Origin: Nocardia ninae NBRC 108245
GTDB taxonomy: Bacteria > Actinomycetota > Actinomycetes > Mycobacteriales > Mycobacteriaceae
Direction of reading: 5' to 3'
Assembly: GCF_007990755.1 (NCBI RefSeq)
Contig: NZ_BJXA01000076.1
Coordinates: 1-43,876, forward strand
DNA length: 43,876 bases
Below, piece by piece: positions 23,752 to 32,947 of this stretch. The translations under genes and the position numbers were made by a program. The notes under the pieces were generated by a model, which searched no databases, had not been told where the DNA came from, and worked only from the letters and a program-made list of their open reading frames with translations. Each line of letters begins with the position of its first letter. Position 1 is the first letter of the stretch.

Positions 23752-25691
23752 TGGTGACACCGCTCGAGCGCGATGAACCCCAGCAGATCGGCCGATACCG
23801 GCTGCTCGGCCAGCTCGGCTCCGGCGGCATGGGGCGGGTGCTGCTCGGCGTCGGCCCGGATGGCCGGCTGGTCGCGATCAAACAGGTGCACCAGCACCTG
23901 GTGACCGAGGAAGACTTCCTGCCGCGGTTCCGCCGCGAGGTGCAGACCTCGATGCAGGTCTCCGGCGCCTTCACCGCCGCGGTGATCGACTTCGACGTCG
24001 AGTCGGAAGAGCCTTGGCTTGCCTCGGTTTTCGTGCCGGGGGTGCCGTTGGACAAGGCCGTCCAGGACTACGGCCCGCTGACCCCGGAAGAAGTGCACAA
24101 GCTGGCGATCGGCCTCGCCTCGGCGCTGCAGGCCATCCATGGCGTCGGCCTGATTCATCGGGATCTGAAGCCCGCCAACGTGATTCTCGCCGAGGACGGC
24201 CCGAGGGTCATCGATTTCGGTATCGCCCGAGCGGTCGAGGGCCGATCCGAGCTCACCCACACCGGTTCGATCATCGGTTCGCCTGCGTTCATGTCCCCGG
24301 AGCAGGCGCAGTCGCTGCCGCTGACCCCGGCCAGCGACATCTTCTCCCTCGGCGCGGTGCTCGCGATGGCGGCGGGCGGCGCGAGTCCCTTCGCAGGCGC
24401 CTCGCTGCCGCACACGCTCTACAACATCGTGCACACCGACCCCGACCTGAGCGGATTGCCGCCCGAGGTCCGGGAATTGGTGGAACCGTGCCTGCGCAAG
24501 GACCCGCAGGAACGCCCGACACCCGCCCAGCTGCTCGACTTCCTCGGGCCGCTGCCACCGCAGCATCGTCCCTGGTCGACACAGGTGCACAAGGCGATCG
24601 GCGCGCAGGAGGCGGAGATGTCGGCGCTGCTGGCCGACCCGGAGGCCACTCAGTTCGTCGGTGCCGCGCCGGCGCCCGTCCCGGCGTCGCACAGCGCCGA
24701 CTTCGAACAGCGCCTGCAAGCGCTCGTCGAGATCCAACGCGCCGGGGTGTTGCACCGGCGTCGGAAGCGGGTGCTGATCGCGGCCGCGGCCGTGGTGGTC
24801 TTGGTTGCCGGTGTCCTGGCCGGTACGGCCCTGTTCGGTGGTGAAGACGAGCGACCGGCCGGCCCGGTGGCGAATCCACTTGCCGCGCTGAATCTTACGA
24901 AGCTCCGGTCGCTGGATGTCTGCGCCGCGGTGCACGAGCCACTGGTCTCCGCGCTGGGTAATTGGACGACGGAGCCGAGCTCCACCCAATGGGGAACGTG
25001 CTCGGGCGAGGCGGACGGGTACCGGTTCGACGTCGACATCAAGCGCATCGAGGGCTATCGCGACAACGGCAAACGTGTTGCGGGAGTGCCGGTCCTGGAG
25101 GACGTGACCAGCGGCGCCGACAGTTGCGGGCGGGCACTGTTCCCCGCGACAACGGACCCGCAGTTCGGGATCGCGGTCCGGGTGCAGGGCGCGCAACCCG
25201 AGGAAAGGTGCGGCGTCGCCGACGACGCGGCCGCGGAGCTGGCCCGCCGGCTGACCGAACGCGCGCCACAGCTTCCGGGCTTGCGCAGCTCACTCGCCCC
25301 GCATGACCCGTGCGCCCTGGTGGATTCCAGCGTCGTCAAGCTGAATATCGGCGAGCAGGTCCGCGGAGCTCCGGATCAACTGCACACCTGCAAGTGGCTC
25401 TCGACCGGCACGGTCACCGTCGCGCTGGAACGCTCGAAGGTGCTGGTGCCGACCGAAAAGCCGATCCCGTTCGATCTCGGTGGCGGCAATATCGTCTTCA
25501 CGGACGAGGCGGACCTGCGATCGCCCACGTGTGAACGGCGCGGTCAGTATCGCGGCATCAACAGCACCGACGCGGAGGTGGTGACCGTGCAGGTGGCGAA
25601 CCCGACGCTCAATGAACGTCCCGAATTCCGATGTCTGACAGCGCAATTGGTGCTGCAGAATGTCCTCGACAACCTCCCCCGGGTGAACTGA
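23751..25691 (+). CDS. Membrane Ser/Thr protein kinase 2 with two-module four-Cys ectodomain
   Basis: A 646-aa paralogue of kinase 1. Kinase motifs are GSGGMGRV, Lys44, H136-R137-D138-LKPAN, D155-F-G and MSPEQ. A longer juxtamembrane part (about residues 275-340) is rich in Ala, Glu and Gln. The membrane helix is at about 341-362 after HRRRKR. The ectodomain again has eight Cys in two four-Cys modules (VCAAV, TCSGE, SCGRA, RCGVA; then PCALV, TCKW, TCERR, RCLTA). Sequence between ectodomains differs much more than between kinase domains, so the two may sense different ligands. Both ends overlap neighbours as TGATG, marking a kinase-kinase-lipoprotein operon. Confidence 0.92.
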   Translation: MVTPLERDEPQQIGRYRLLGQLGSGGMGRVLLGVGPDGRLVAIKQVHQHLVTEEDFLPRFRREVQTSMQVSGAFTAAVIDFDVESEEPWLASVFVPGVPLDKAVQDYGPLTPEEVHKLAIGLASALQAIHGVGLIHRDLKPANVILAEDGPRVIDFGIARAVEGRSELTHTGSIIGSPAFMSPEQAQSLPLTPASDIFSLGAVLAMAAGGASPFAGASLPHTLYNIVHTDPDLSGLPPEVRELVEPCLRKDPQERPTPAQLLDFLGPLPPQHRPWSTQVHKAIGAQEAEMSALLADPEATQFVGAAPAPVPASHSADFEQRLQALVEIQRAGVLHRRRKRVLIAAAAVVVLVAGVLAGTALFGGEDERPAGPVANPLAALNLTKLRSLDVCAAVHEPLVSALGNWTTEPSSTQWGTCSGEADGYRFDVDIKRIEGYRDNGKRVAGVPVLEDVTSGADSCGRALFPATTDPQFGIAVRVQGAQPEERCGVADDAAAELARRLTERAPQLPGLRSSLAPHDPCALVDSSVVKLNIGEQVRGAPDQLHTCKWLSTGTVTVALERSKVLVPTEKPIPFDLGGGNIVFTDEADLRSPTCERRGQYRGINSTDAEVVTVQVANPTLNERPEFRCLTAQLVLQNVLDNLPRVN

Positions 25692-26905
25692 TGAACTGGA
25701 ATCCACGCGCGGTCACGGCCATCCTCGCTGTTCTCGCCGCCGTAGTCGGGGCCGGGGGCTGCGCATCGACGGTGCGCGGCACCGGCGTTTCGGCCGAGAT
25801 CGACGTGCGTTCGCTGGATACGGGCAAGTTCCCGACCACGCCGCCCAAGCTCTCGGCCCGCCTGGACGATGTCGGGTACGCCCGGCTGGAGGCCGCGCGC
25901 ATGGCGGATGCGGTACTGAGTCCGCACGAGGTGGACCCGACATACTCCGCGGGCGCGTCGGCGCTCATGCATACCGATGTCCAGTCGGTGACGCGGTATC
26001 TCGCCGAGCCCACGATTCCGGTCTTGCTGAATCACGGCTTCGTCCTCGGTTTCTCGACTGGTTCGGCCGAGGACGTACTGCCGCTCACCACGGCGGCGGC
26101 CGGTAGTCGCCAGCGCGAGGGTCTCACCGTGACGGTGTTGCGTTTGCGGGATGCGGCGGCGGCGAAGGCCGCGGCAGCCGAACTCGATGCGGTGGATTTC
26201 GCCCTCAATCCGGAAAATGTCGCGGTCAGCCTGCCCAAGTACCCGGACTCGCGGGCCCATTGGCGTCCGTCGGTTCCGACGCTGGGTAGCACGACCGCAC
26301 ACGGGATCTACGTGATCAGTGTGCTCGCGGATTCGCGGACCGCGGATATCAATCGACTGGTCGAGGCGACCCAGAAGTATCTCGATGCCGAGGTGGCCGA
26401 ACTCGACAAGTTCACGCCGACACCGGCCGGAAACTTCAGCACGCTGCACCAGGATCCGGACGGGTTGCTGGCCAGGGTTATCCACGACCAAGGCGTCGTC
26501 GCCGGGCCCGATGGGCAGGGCGAGGTGGTGTTGACGCTGCGCGGCTACCTGAACTACGTGCTGGACCAATCGGGCCGGCTGCCGGTGCTGCGCCGAGCGG
26601 GGGTCGATCGGGTTGCGGTGGCTCCCAGTGCTTTCGGCTTCCGAACCACCGACGACGCCGCCGCGGTGCGATTCGTCGCGGAGTCCGCCGAACTCGGCAA
26701 CCCGGTGGACCGGCGGGCGGTGGATCCCCCGGCGGATGTGCCCGGTGCGTTGTGCGTGCAGGACTATGTCGCGCCGAAGGAAGCGCAGTTCCGCTGCTTT
26801 GTCGCGTACCGCAGATACGCGGCGCTGGTGCTCGGCGCCCGACTATGGGAAACGCAGCAACGGGCGGCCGCGCAATACGCGCTGCTCGCCAACGCCCAGC
26901 GATGA
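25691..26905 (+). CDS. Lipoprotein co-translated with the kinases (DUF7373-like)
   Basis: A 404-aa exported lipoprotein. Residues 1-24 form a signal peptide with a lipobox ending AGGC; the -3 residue is Ala, slightly weak. The mature protein has GTGVSAEIDVRSLDTGKFPTTP near the start, then two alpha/beta domains with LLNHGFVLGFSTGSAEDVLP and RAGVDRVAVAPSAFGFRT. From memory it resembles DUF7373 lipoproteins of Nocardia. Its ATG overlaps the kinase 2 stop, so it is made in step with the kinases. It may lie outside the membrane and help their ectodomains sense a signal; this is inference. It ends 9 bases from the convergent transglycosylase gene. Confidence 0.82.
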   Translation: MNWNPRAVTAILAVLAAVVGAGGCASTVRGTGVSAEIDVRSLDTGKFPTTPPKLSARLDDVGYARLEAARMADAVLSPHEVDPTYSAGASALMHTDVQSVTRYLAEPTIPVLLNHGFVLGFSTGSAEDVLPLTTAAAGSRQREGLTVTVLRLRDAAAAKAAAAELDAVDFALNPENVAVSLPKYPDSRAHWRPSVPTLGSTTAHGIYVISVLADSRTADINRLVEATQKYLDAEVAELDKFTPTPAGNFSTLHQDPDGLLARVIHDQGVVAGPDGQGEVVLTLRGYLNYVLDQSGRLPVLRRAGVDRVAVAPSAFGFRTTDDAAAVRFVAESAELGNPVDRRAVDPPADVPGALCVQDYVAPKEAQFRCFVAYRRYAALVLGARLWETQQRAAAQYALLANAQR

Positions 26906-26914
26906 GCGGGACCG

Positions 26915-28036
26915 TCAGTAGCCGCGGTAGGCGCCACCCGATTCGACGGCCACCACGCCGGGCACATTCTTGACCGATCCGTACGTATCGATCGAGTAGC
27001 GGACGCCGGCGATGATGTTGTCCACCGGATTCCAGATATCGTCGTGCCCCGGTGCCTTGTAGGCGTTGAAGGTGCTGTCGATGGTCTGCATCAGCCCCTT
27101 CGACGGGTGCCCCGCCAGCCAGTTGCTGTCCCAACGGTTTTCCGCATAGGGGTTACCCGCTGATTCGTGCTGGATGATCATGGCGATGGCCCGCTCATCG
27201 ATATCCTTGGGGTCGTAGCCCATTTCGATGAGTTTCTGTTTCGCCTCCGCGATCCATTTCGCCATATCGCCGCTCGGCAACGGCCCAGTCGGCGCGCTCG
27301 AGCTCCCCGAATAGCTTCCGGTGTACGGGCTGCCGGCGGACGACCCGGAATTGCTGTTGTTCCCCATCGCGTAACTCGGCTTGTTGGACGAAGGGCTACT
27401 GCTGACCGGAGTCGGCGCCGCGACGCTGGCGGGTGCGGTATTCACCGGTGGCGCCACATTCGTGGCGGGCTCGCCGAGTCCACCGAACGCCTGCTCCAAT
27501 TTGCGTACCGCCGCATCGACCTGTGTCTTCGCCTGGTTGGCAACGGTTTCCGCGGTTTTCAGCGCATTGGTCAGTTCCCAGGTCCGAGTCGCCGCCTGCA
27601 GCGACTCCTGGAAAATGAGTCCCTCTACGTTCGCCTTGTCCGAATGCTCGCGCAGCGCCGCGATCCGGGTCGTCGCATTGACGGTGCCGTTCGGCTCCAC
27701 ATCGAATGGGGGTGCCTGATTGACGGCGTCATCGCGGAGTTGCAGCACCTTGGTTTTCGCTTCGACCAGGTTCTGCGTCTGAGAGGTGAAGGCTGTCTTC
27801 AATTCCAGCAGCGCGGCACTGACCGGTGAGGCCTTGGTCTTCTCGGTGTCCATGCGCGCGTTCGCGGCGGCCCCGGCCGTACCGGACCATTTCTTGCCGT
27901 CTTCCAGCGATTTCGTCTGACTGGCACCCTTGCCGACGGCGGCATCCAGGCCCTGCGAGACGGTCCCCGCGTGTTCGCCTGCGGCGGTGAGCTGTTCGGG
28001 TTTCCAGTTCTCCACGTCAGGGATGGTGAGGGTCAT
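26915..28036 (-). CDS. WXG-like domain fused to a lytic transglycosylase (type VII secreted wall enzyme)
   Basis: A 373-aa protein. Residues 1-180 are all-helical with W50-S-G52 in GKKWSGTAG, like WXG100/EspB-type T7SS substrates. Residues 185-255 are a Pro/Ser/Gly-rich linker. Residues 256-373 are an SLT domain with the catalytic Glu291 in IIQHESAGNPYAENR and the motif GLMQTIDSTFNAY. There is no Sec signal peptide, so export would be through type VII secretion. ATG 28036 overlaps the stop of the EspC-like gene as ATGA, so the two are coupled and may be exported as a pair. It would cleave peptidoglycan. Its neighbour across the stop is the kinase operon. Confidence 0.9.
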   Translation of the reverse strand: MTLTIPDVENWKPEQLTAAGEHAGTVSQGLDAAVGKGASQTKSLEDGKKWSGTAGAAANARMDTEKTKASPVSAALLELKTAFTSQTQNLVEAKTKVLQLRDDAVNQAPPFDVEPNGTVNATTRIAALREHSDKANVEGLIFQESLQAATRTWELTNALKTAETVANQAKTQVDAAVRKLEQAFGGLGEPATNVAPPVNTAPASVAAPTPVSSSPSSNKPSYAMGNNSNSGSSAGSPYTGSYSGSSSAPTGPLPSGDMAKWIAEAKQKLIEMGYDPKDIDERAIAMIIQHESAGNPYAENRWDSNWLAGHPSKGLMQTIDSTFNAYKAPGHDDIWNPVDNIIAGVRYSIDTYGSVKNVPGVVAVESGGAYRGY

Positions 28037-28356
28037 GGCAGTCCGATCGCGCGCAGCTTCGCGGTGAAGTCGTCCTCGGCCAGTTCGTATTTCCCTGCAG
28101 CATTGTGCATATTGTCGGCGATGGTGGTCAGTCGATTGCCGATCCGTTGCAGGCACCGGTTGACCACATCGTTCGCCTGCTGTGCCGCGGTACCGAATTC
28201 GGTACCGGGTAGCGCCGTGGCCGCGGCGGTGAACGCGCCCCCCGCGTTGAGCCCGGTCACCTCGCCCGCCTCGGTGCCGAGGGTTTGCGCGAAGGACCGC
28301 AGTGCGTCCGGATCGACCTGCACGCTCGTCGACGATGGTTGATTGCGCTCGACCAT
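28033..28356 (-). CDS. EspC-family (T7SS target) small protein
   Basis: A 107-aa helical-hairpin protein of the EspC/WXG100-like family. VQVDPDALRSFAQTLGTEAGEV opens it and YELAEDDF near the C-terminus carries a Y90xxxE94 signal, the YxxxD/E type used by type VII secretion. ATG 28356 follows a G-rich site (GGGGG). It overlaps the transglycosylase gene by 4 bases. EspC-like proteins usually pair with a larger partner for export, here most likely the WXG-transglycosylase. No T7SS machinery genes are in the window. Confidence 0.87.
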   Translation of the reverse strand: MVERNQPSSTSVQVDPDALRSFAQTLGTEAGEVTGLNAGGAFTAAATALPGTEFGTAAQQANDVVNRCLQRIGNRLTTIADNMHNAAGKYELAEDDFTAKLRAIGLP

Positions 28357-28556
28357 GAGTCCCCCTTCACGCCCGACCATAGGTCGCGGTCAGCATAGCA
28401 AAACGGGGTCTGCGGAACAGGGCGTCGAGCAGGTCGTGGCAGTCGCGCGCGGCGGCGCGACGCGGGCAGGGTGCGCACGGCGCGGCGACGCGGGTTACGT
28501 TGATCACGGCGGCGCCGGCGCGGACGAGGCCGGTGCCACGACAGAGAGGTCGGCAG

Positions 28557-29531
28557 ATGCGCGCAGCCCAGGTCAGCAAGCTGGAGGGACCGGAGTCGGT
28601 CGAGATCGTGGACATCCCGGAGCCCAAGTCGTATCCGGGTGGCGTGGTGATCGACGTGCACGCCGCCGGTGTCGCGTTCCCGGACGTGCTGATGTCGCGC
28701 GGGCTGTACCAGATGAAGCCGGAGCTGCCGTTCGTCGTCGGTGGCGAGGTCGCGGGCATCGTGCGCGAAGCGCCGGCCGACGCGCACGTCAAGGCCGGCG
28801 ACCGGGTGGTCGCGCTGACGTTGCTCGGCAATGCCATGGCCGAGACGGCCGTCGCGCCCGCGCAGATGGTGTTCCCGTTGCCAGACAACGTCTCCCTGGA
28901 GTCCGGGGCAGGCATCCTGTTCAACGATCTGACGGTGCACTTCTGCCTGCGCAACCGCGGCAGGCTCGCCGCGGGCGAGACGGTGCTCGTGCACGGCGCC
29001 GCGGGCGGCATCGGCACCTCGACGCTGCGGATGGCCACCGCGCTCGGCGCGGGCCGGGTGATCGCGGTGGTCAGCACCGAGGCGAAGGCGGAGGTGGCCC
29101 GCGCGAACGGCGCCACCGACGTGGTGCTGGCCGAGGGCTGGCTCGCGGCGGTCAAGGAACTGACCGGCGGTCGCGGCGTGGACATCGTGCTCGATCCGGT
29201 CGGCGGCGACCGCTTCACCGACAGCGTCCGCTCGCTCGCGTCGGCGGGCCGCCTGCTGGTGGTCGGCTTCACCGCGGGTGAGATCCCCACCGTGAAGGTG
29301 AACCGGCTGCTGCTGAAGAACGTCGAGGTGATCGGCGCGGCCTGGGGTGAATGGGTGATGACGCACCCGGGCTACCTGACCGAGCAGTGGGCCGAGGTGG
29401 CGCCGCTGCTGGCCGCGGGCAAGATCGCCGCACCCGAGCCGGTGCTCTACCCGCTGGACCGGGCGGCCGAGGCGATCGCCTCGCTGGAGAACCGGACGGC
29501 GACCGGCAAGGTCGTGGTCACGCTGCGCTGA
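28557..29531 (+). CDS. NADPH:quinone oxidoreductase family protein
   Basis: A 324-aa zinc-independent medium-chain reductase. GroES-like half: MRAAQVSKLEGPESVEIVD and PFVVGGEVAGIV. Rossmann half: VLVHGAAGGIGTSTLRMAT for NADPH and VDIVLDPVGGDRF. It ends ENRTATGKVVVTL, like the paralogue at 5647. ATG 28557 follows GAGGT; upstream the frame is open but lacks homology. It is divergent from the EspC-like gene, and 15 bases before the AlkZ-like gene, with which it is probably co-transcribed. The substrate is unknown. Confidence 0.9.
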   Translation: MRAAQVSKLEGPESVEIVDIPEPKSYPGGVVIDVHAAGVAFPDVLMSRGLYQMKPELPFVVGGEVAGIVREAPADAHVKAGDRVVALTLLGNAMAETAVAPAQMVFPLPDNVSLESGAGILFNDLTVHFCLRNRGRLAAGETVLVHGAAGGIGTSTLRMATALGAGRVIAVVSTEAKAEVARANGATDVVLAEGWLAAVKELTGGRGVDIVLDPVGGDRFTDSVRSLASAGRLLVVGFTAGEIPTVKVNRLLLKNVEVIGAAWGEWVMTHPGYLTEQWAEVAPLLAAGKIAAPEPVLYPLDRAAEAIASLENRTATGKVVVTLR

Positions 29532-29546
29532 GGCGAGCGAATCGTG

Positions 29547-30656
29547 ATGCTCTCCGACCGGATACTGAACCGCACGCTGCTCGCCCGCCAGCATCTGCTG
29601 GAACGCTCGCAGCTCACCGTGCACGAGATGTGCGATCACCTCGTCGGTCTGCAAGCACAGGACTCGCCGCCGCCGTTCGTCGCATTGTGGAGTCGCATAG
29701 CGGATTTCGATCCCGCGACAATCTCGAACGCGCTGGAGGATCGGACGCTCGCCCGAATCACCTTGATGCGCGGCACTATTCACATGGTGACCCCGCCGGA
29801 CGCGCTGCGGATCGCGCCGCTGATGCAGCCGGAGCTGGAAAAGATCCCCTTCCGAAAGGGTTTCAACTACGGCGCGCTGGTCGGACTCGACCCCGACGAG
29901 GTGCGCGCGCACGGCGAGCGGGTGCTCGGCGACGAACCGATGTCCGCCGCCGATCTGCGACTGCACGCCGCCGAGTGCTACCCGGACCGCAATCCCGGCA
30001 TGGTCGTGCAGGCCTGGCTCATCCTGCTGCCGGTGCTGCAGACCCCGCCGCGCGGCAAGTGGAAGGAAAGCAGCAGGCCGGTCTGGTCCCGGGTCGAGCC
30101 GTGGCTCGGCGCACCGCTCGACCCGTCCTATCCGTTGGCGGAGTTACTGCTTCGGTACCTGCGCGCCTTCGGTCCGGCGTCCACCATGGACATGCAGACC
30201 TGGTCGAAGCTGCTCGGCATGAAGCAGGCGATCGCCCAGCTCGGCGACCGGGTGCGCACCTACACCGACGAGCGCGGCCGCACCCTCTACGACGCCGCCG
30301 ACGGCGAGCTCGCCGATCCGGAACTCCCGGCACCGGTGCGCCTGCTCGGCTGGTACGACAATGCCCTGCTCTCGCACCAGGATCGGAGCAGGATCGTGCC
30401 GGACGGCGCGGCGCCACCGCTGCGCGCCTTCGCCGCCGCGGTCGCCCCGGTGCTGGTCGACGGCTACCTCGCCGGTCTCTACAAGATCTTCCCGGAGTCC
30501 GGCGCGGCGCGCCTGCGGATCAGCCCCACCCGAAAGTGGACCAAGGCCGAGCGCGCGGCGGTGGAAGCGGAATCGCATGCCCTGCTCGCCTTTCTGGAGG
30601 CGGACAAGGAACCGCGGGTCGAGATCCTGGAGGTGGGCGCCGACGTGCGGCCCTGA
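29547..30656 (+). CDS. Winged-helix AlkZ-like (HTH_42) DNA glycosylase-family protein
   Basis: A 369-aa protein of the HTH_42/AlkZ-YcaQ superfamily. The catalytic-type motif Q36-A-Q38 is in CDHLVGLQAQD, matching the QxQ motif of AlkZ, an enzyme that removes bulky and cross-linked purine adducts in antibiotic producers. Later family motifs include TLMRGTIHMVTP, RAFGPAS and the middle WYDNALLSHQDRSR. ATG 29547 was chosen; GTG 29544 adds one residue. Many family members in actinobacteria are uncharacterised and may have other roles. It follows the quinone reductase closely on the same strand, so the pair may be induced together. Confidence 0.83.
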   Translation: MLSDRILNRTLLARQHLLERSQLTVHEMCDHLVGLQAQDSPPPFVALWSRIADFDPATISNALEDRTLARITLMRGTIHMVTPPDALRIAPLMQPELEKIPFRKGFNYGALVGLDPDEVRAHGERVLGDEPMSAADLRLHAAECYPDRNPGMVVQAWLILLPVLQTPPRGKWKESSRPVWSRVEPWLGAPLDPSYPLAELLLRYLRAFGPASTMDMQTWSKLLGMKQAIAQLGDRVRTYTDERGRTLYDAADGELADPELPAPVRLLGWYDNALLSHQDRSRIVPDGAAPPLRAFAAAVAPVLVDGYLAGLYKIFPESGAARLRISPTRKWTKAERAAVEAESHALLAFLEADKEPRVEILEVGADVRP

Positions 30657-30662
30657 GCTCGG

Positions 30663-31187
30663 TTACCGTTCGTGCGCCGCGCGGTACGCCGGCGCCTTCG
30701 TGCCGCCCGCCGGATCGAGGGTGCGCAGGAGCGGCAGGGTGCGAAACGGCACCACGGTCGACAACACGATGACGCTGTGCGACCGCACCACCGACGAGGT
30801 CCGGTCGATGCTCAGCAGCACCGCTTGCAGCCCGGCGTGTGAGTCGGCGCCGATCCGGCACCACACATCGCCCGAGCCGGTGGTCGCGTAGGCCTCCAAA
30901 ACCCCTGGGATCATGTCGAGTTCGGCGGCGACCGAGTCCAGCGCGCCCTGCGCGATCTCCAGCGTGACGAACGCCTGCACGTCGAAACCCGCTGCGGTAA
31001 CGTCGATCTGCGGGTCGTAGGAGGCGATGACGCCGGATTCCTCCATCCGCCCGATCCTGGACTGCACCGTCGCCCTGGCCACCCGGGTCCGGCGGGACAG
31101 CTCGAGGATGCCCGCCTTCTGATATTCGTGCATCGCGGTCAGGATCGCGAGATCGAGTTCGTCCAGTTTCGCCGGCGTGCGTGACAT
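30663..31187 (-). CDS. Lrp/AsnC-family transcriptional regulator
   Basis: A 174-aa regulator. The N-terminal HTH reads LDELDLAILTAMHEYQKAGILELSRRTRVARATVQSRIGRME. The C-terminal RAM-type effector domain has FVTLEIAQGALDSVAAEL, VLEAYATTGSGDVWCRI and a strand with SHSVIVLSTVV. It is divergent from hppD, so it probably senses tyrosine, phenylalanine or a related acid and controls tyrosine breakdown. The gap of 172 bases holds an imperfect 12-bp inverted repeat. ATG 31187 begins MSRTPAKLDELD. Confidence 0.9.
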   Translation of the reverse strand: MSRTPAKLDELDLAILTAMHEYQKAGILELSRRTRVARATVQSRIGRMEESGVIASYDPQIDVTAAGFDVQAFVTLEIAQGALDSVAAELDMIPGVLEAYATTGSGDVWCRIGADSHAGLQAVLLSIDRTSSVVRSHSVIVLSTVVPFRTLPLLRTLDPAGGTKAPAYRAAHER

Positions 31188-31227
31188 TGGCGGCCTCCGT
31201 TCCGAGCACAGGCTGGGCTTCCAGCCT

Positions 31228-31259
31228 TGGATAGCACCAGCCAGCTGATGCTATTCAAA
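31228..31259. promoter_or_regulatory. Inverted repeat between lrp and hppD
   Basis: TTGGATAGCACC (31228-31239) and GATGCTATTCAA (31248-31259) are reverse complements at 10 of 12 positions, with an 8-nt spacer. It lies in the divergent promoter region and fits a site for the Lrp-type protein. Confidence 0.5.
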
Positions 31260-31332
31260 TTGTCCAGCATTTCGGGGCACTTCCTAGCCGGATTCGCCAG
31301 AGTGTCTAACGAAAATCGCCGCTGTTGCCTAA

Positions 31333-32583
<1,251 letters not shown>

Positions 32584-32651
32584 TCGGTTGTGGCCCTGAG
32601 CATCCGGCAGTACGCTCCGTTGACTCGCCGGATGCTTAAGGGGCCGCCGCA

Positions 32652-32858
32652 GTGCTCGACAGATCCGCCGCCGCCTTCTCGCTGGCCGTTGCCCTCACCC
32701 TCGGTACCGACGCCACCTCCCGCGCCGAACCCACTCTCACCTATTACCCCTCCCTCGATGCCTGCCTCGGCGCCATGTCGAAATACAAGACGGGCCCGGC
32801 GCAGTGCACCTACATCGATTCGATGGGTGCTTACGAACTCCGCGTCCCGCACGAGTAG
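32652..32858 (+). CDS. Small secreted protein, unknown
   Basis: A 68-aa frame at GTG 32652. Residues 1-25 look like a signal peptide (LDRSAAAFSLAVALTLG, cut near SRA|EP). The mature part of about 43 residues has two Cys, in LDACLGAM and AQCTYID, which could form a disulfide. AAGGGG upstream is a possible ribosome site. It lies 68 bases after hppD. No family was recognised; the signal peptide and Cys pair support a real gene. Confidence 0.55.
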   Translation: MLDRSAAAFSLAVALTLGTDATSRAEPTLTYYPSLDACLGAMSKYKTGPAQCTYIDSMGAYELRVPHE

Positions 32859-32934
32859 GGCAGGTGCCGACTCGCCGACACCCGAGGTCATTCGGGCCGA
32901 TCGGCCGAGCAGGTCGCCGACACCGTCGCGCCGG

Positions 32935-32940
32935 TAGAGT
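32935..32940 (+). promoter_or_regulatory. -10 box (TAGAGT) of a leaderless lipoprotein transcript
   Basis: TAGAGT ends 7 bases before ATG 32948 and no ribosome site fits between. It probably drives both lipoprotein genes. Confidence 0.55.
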
Positions 32941-32947
32941 CTCAGGC

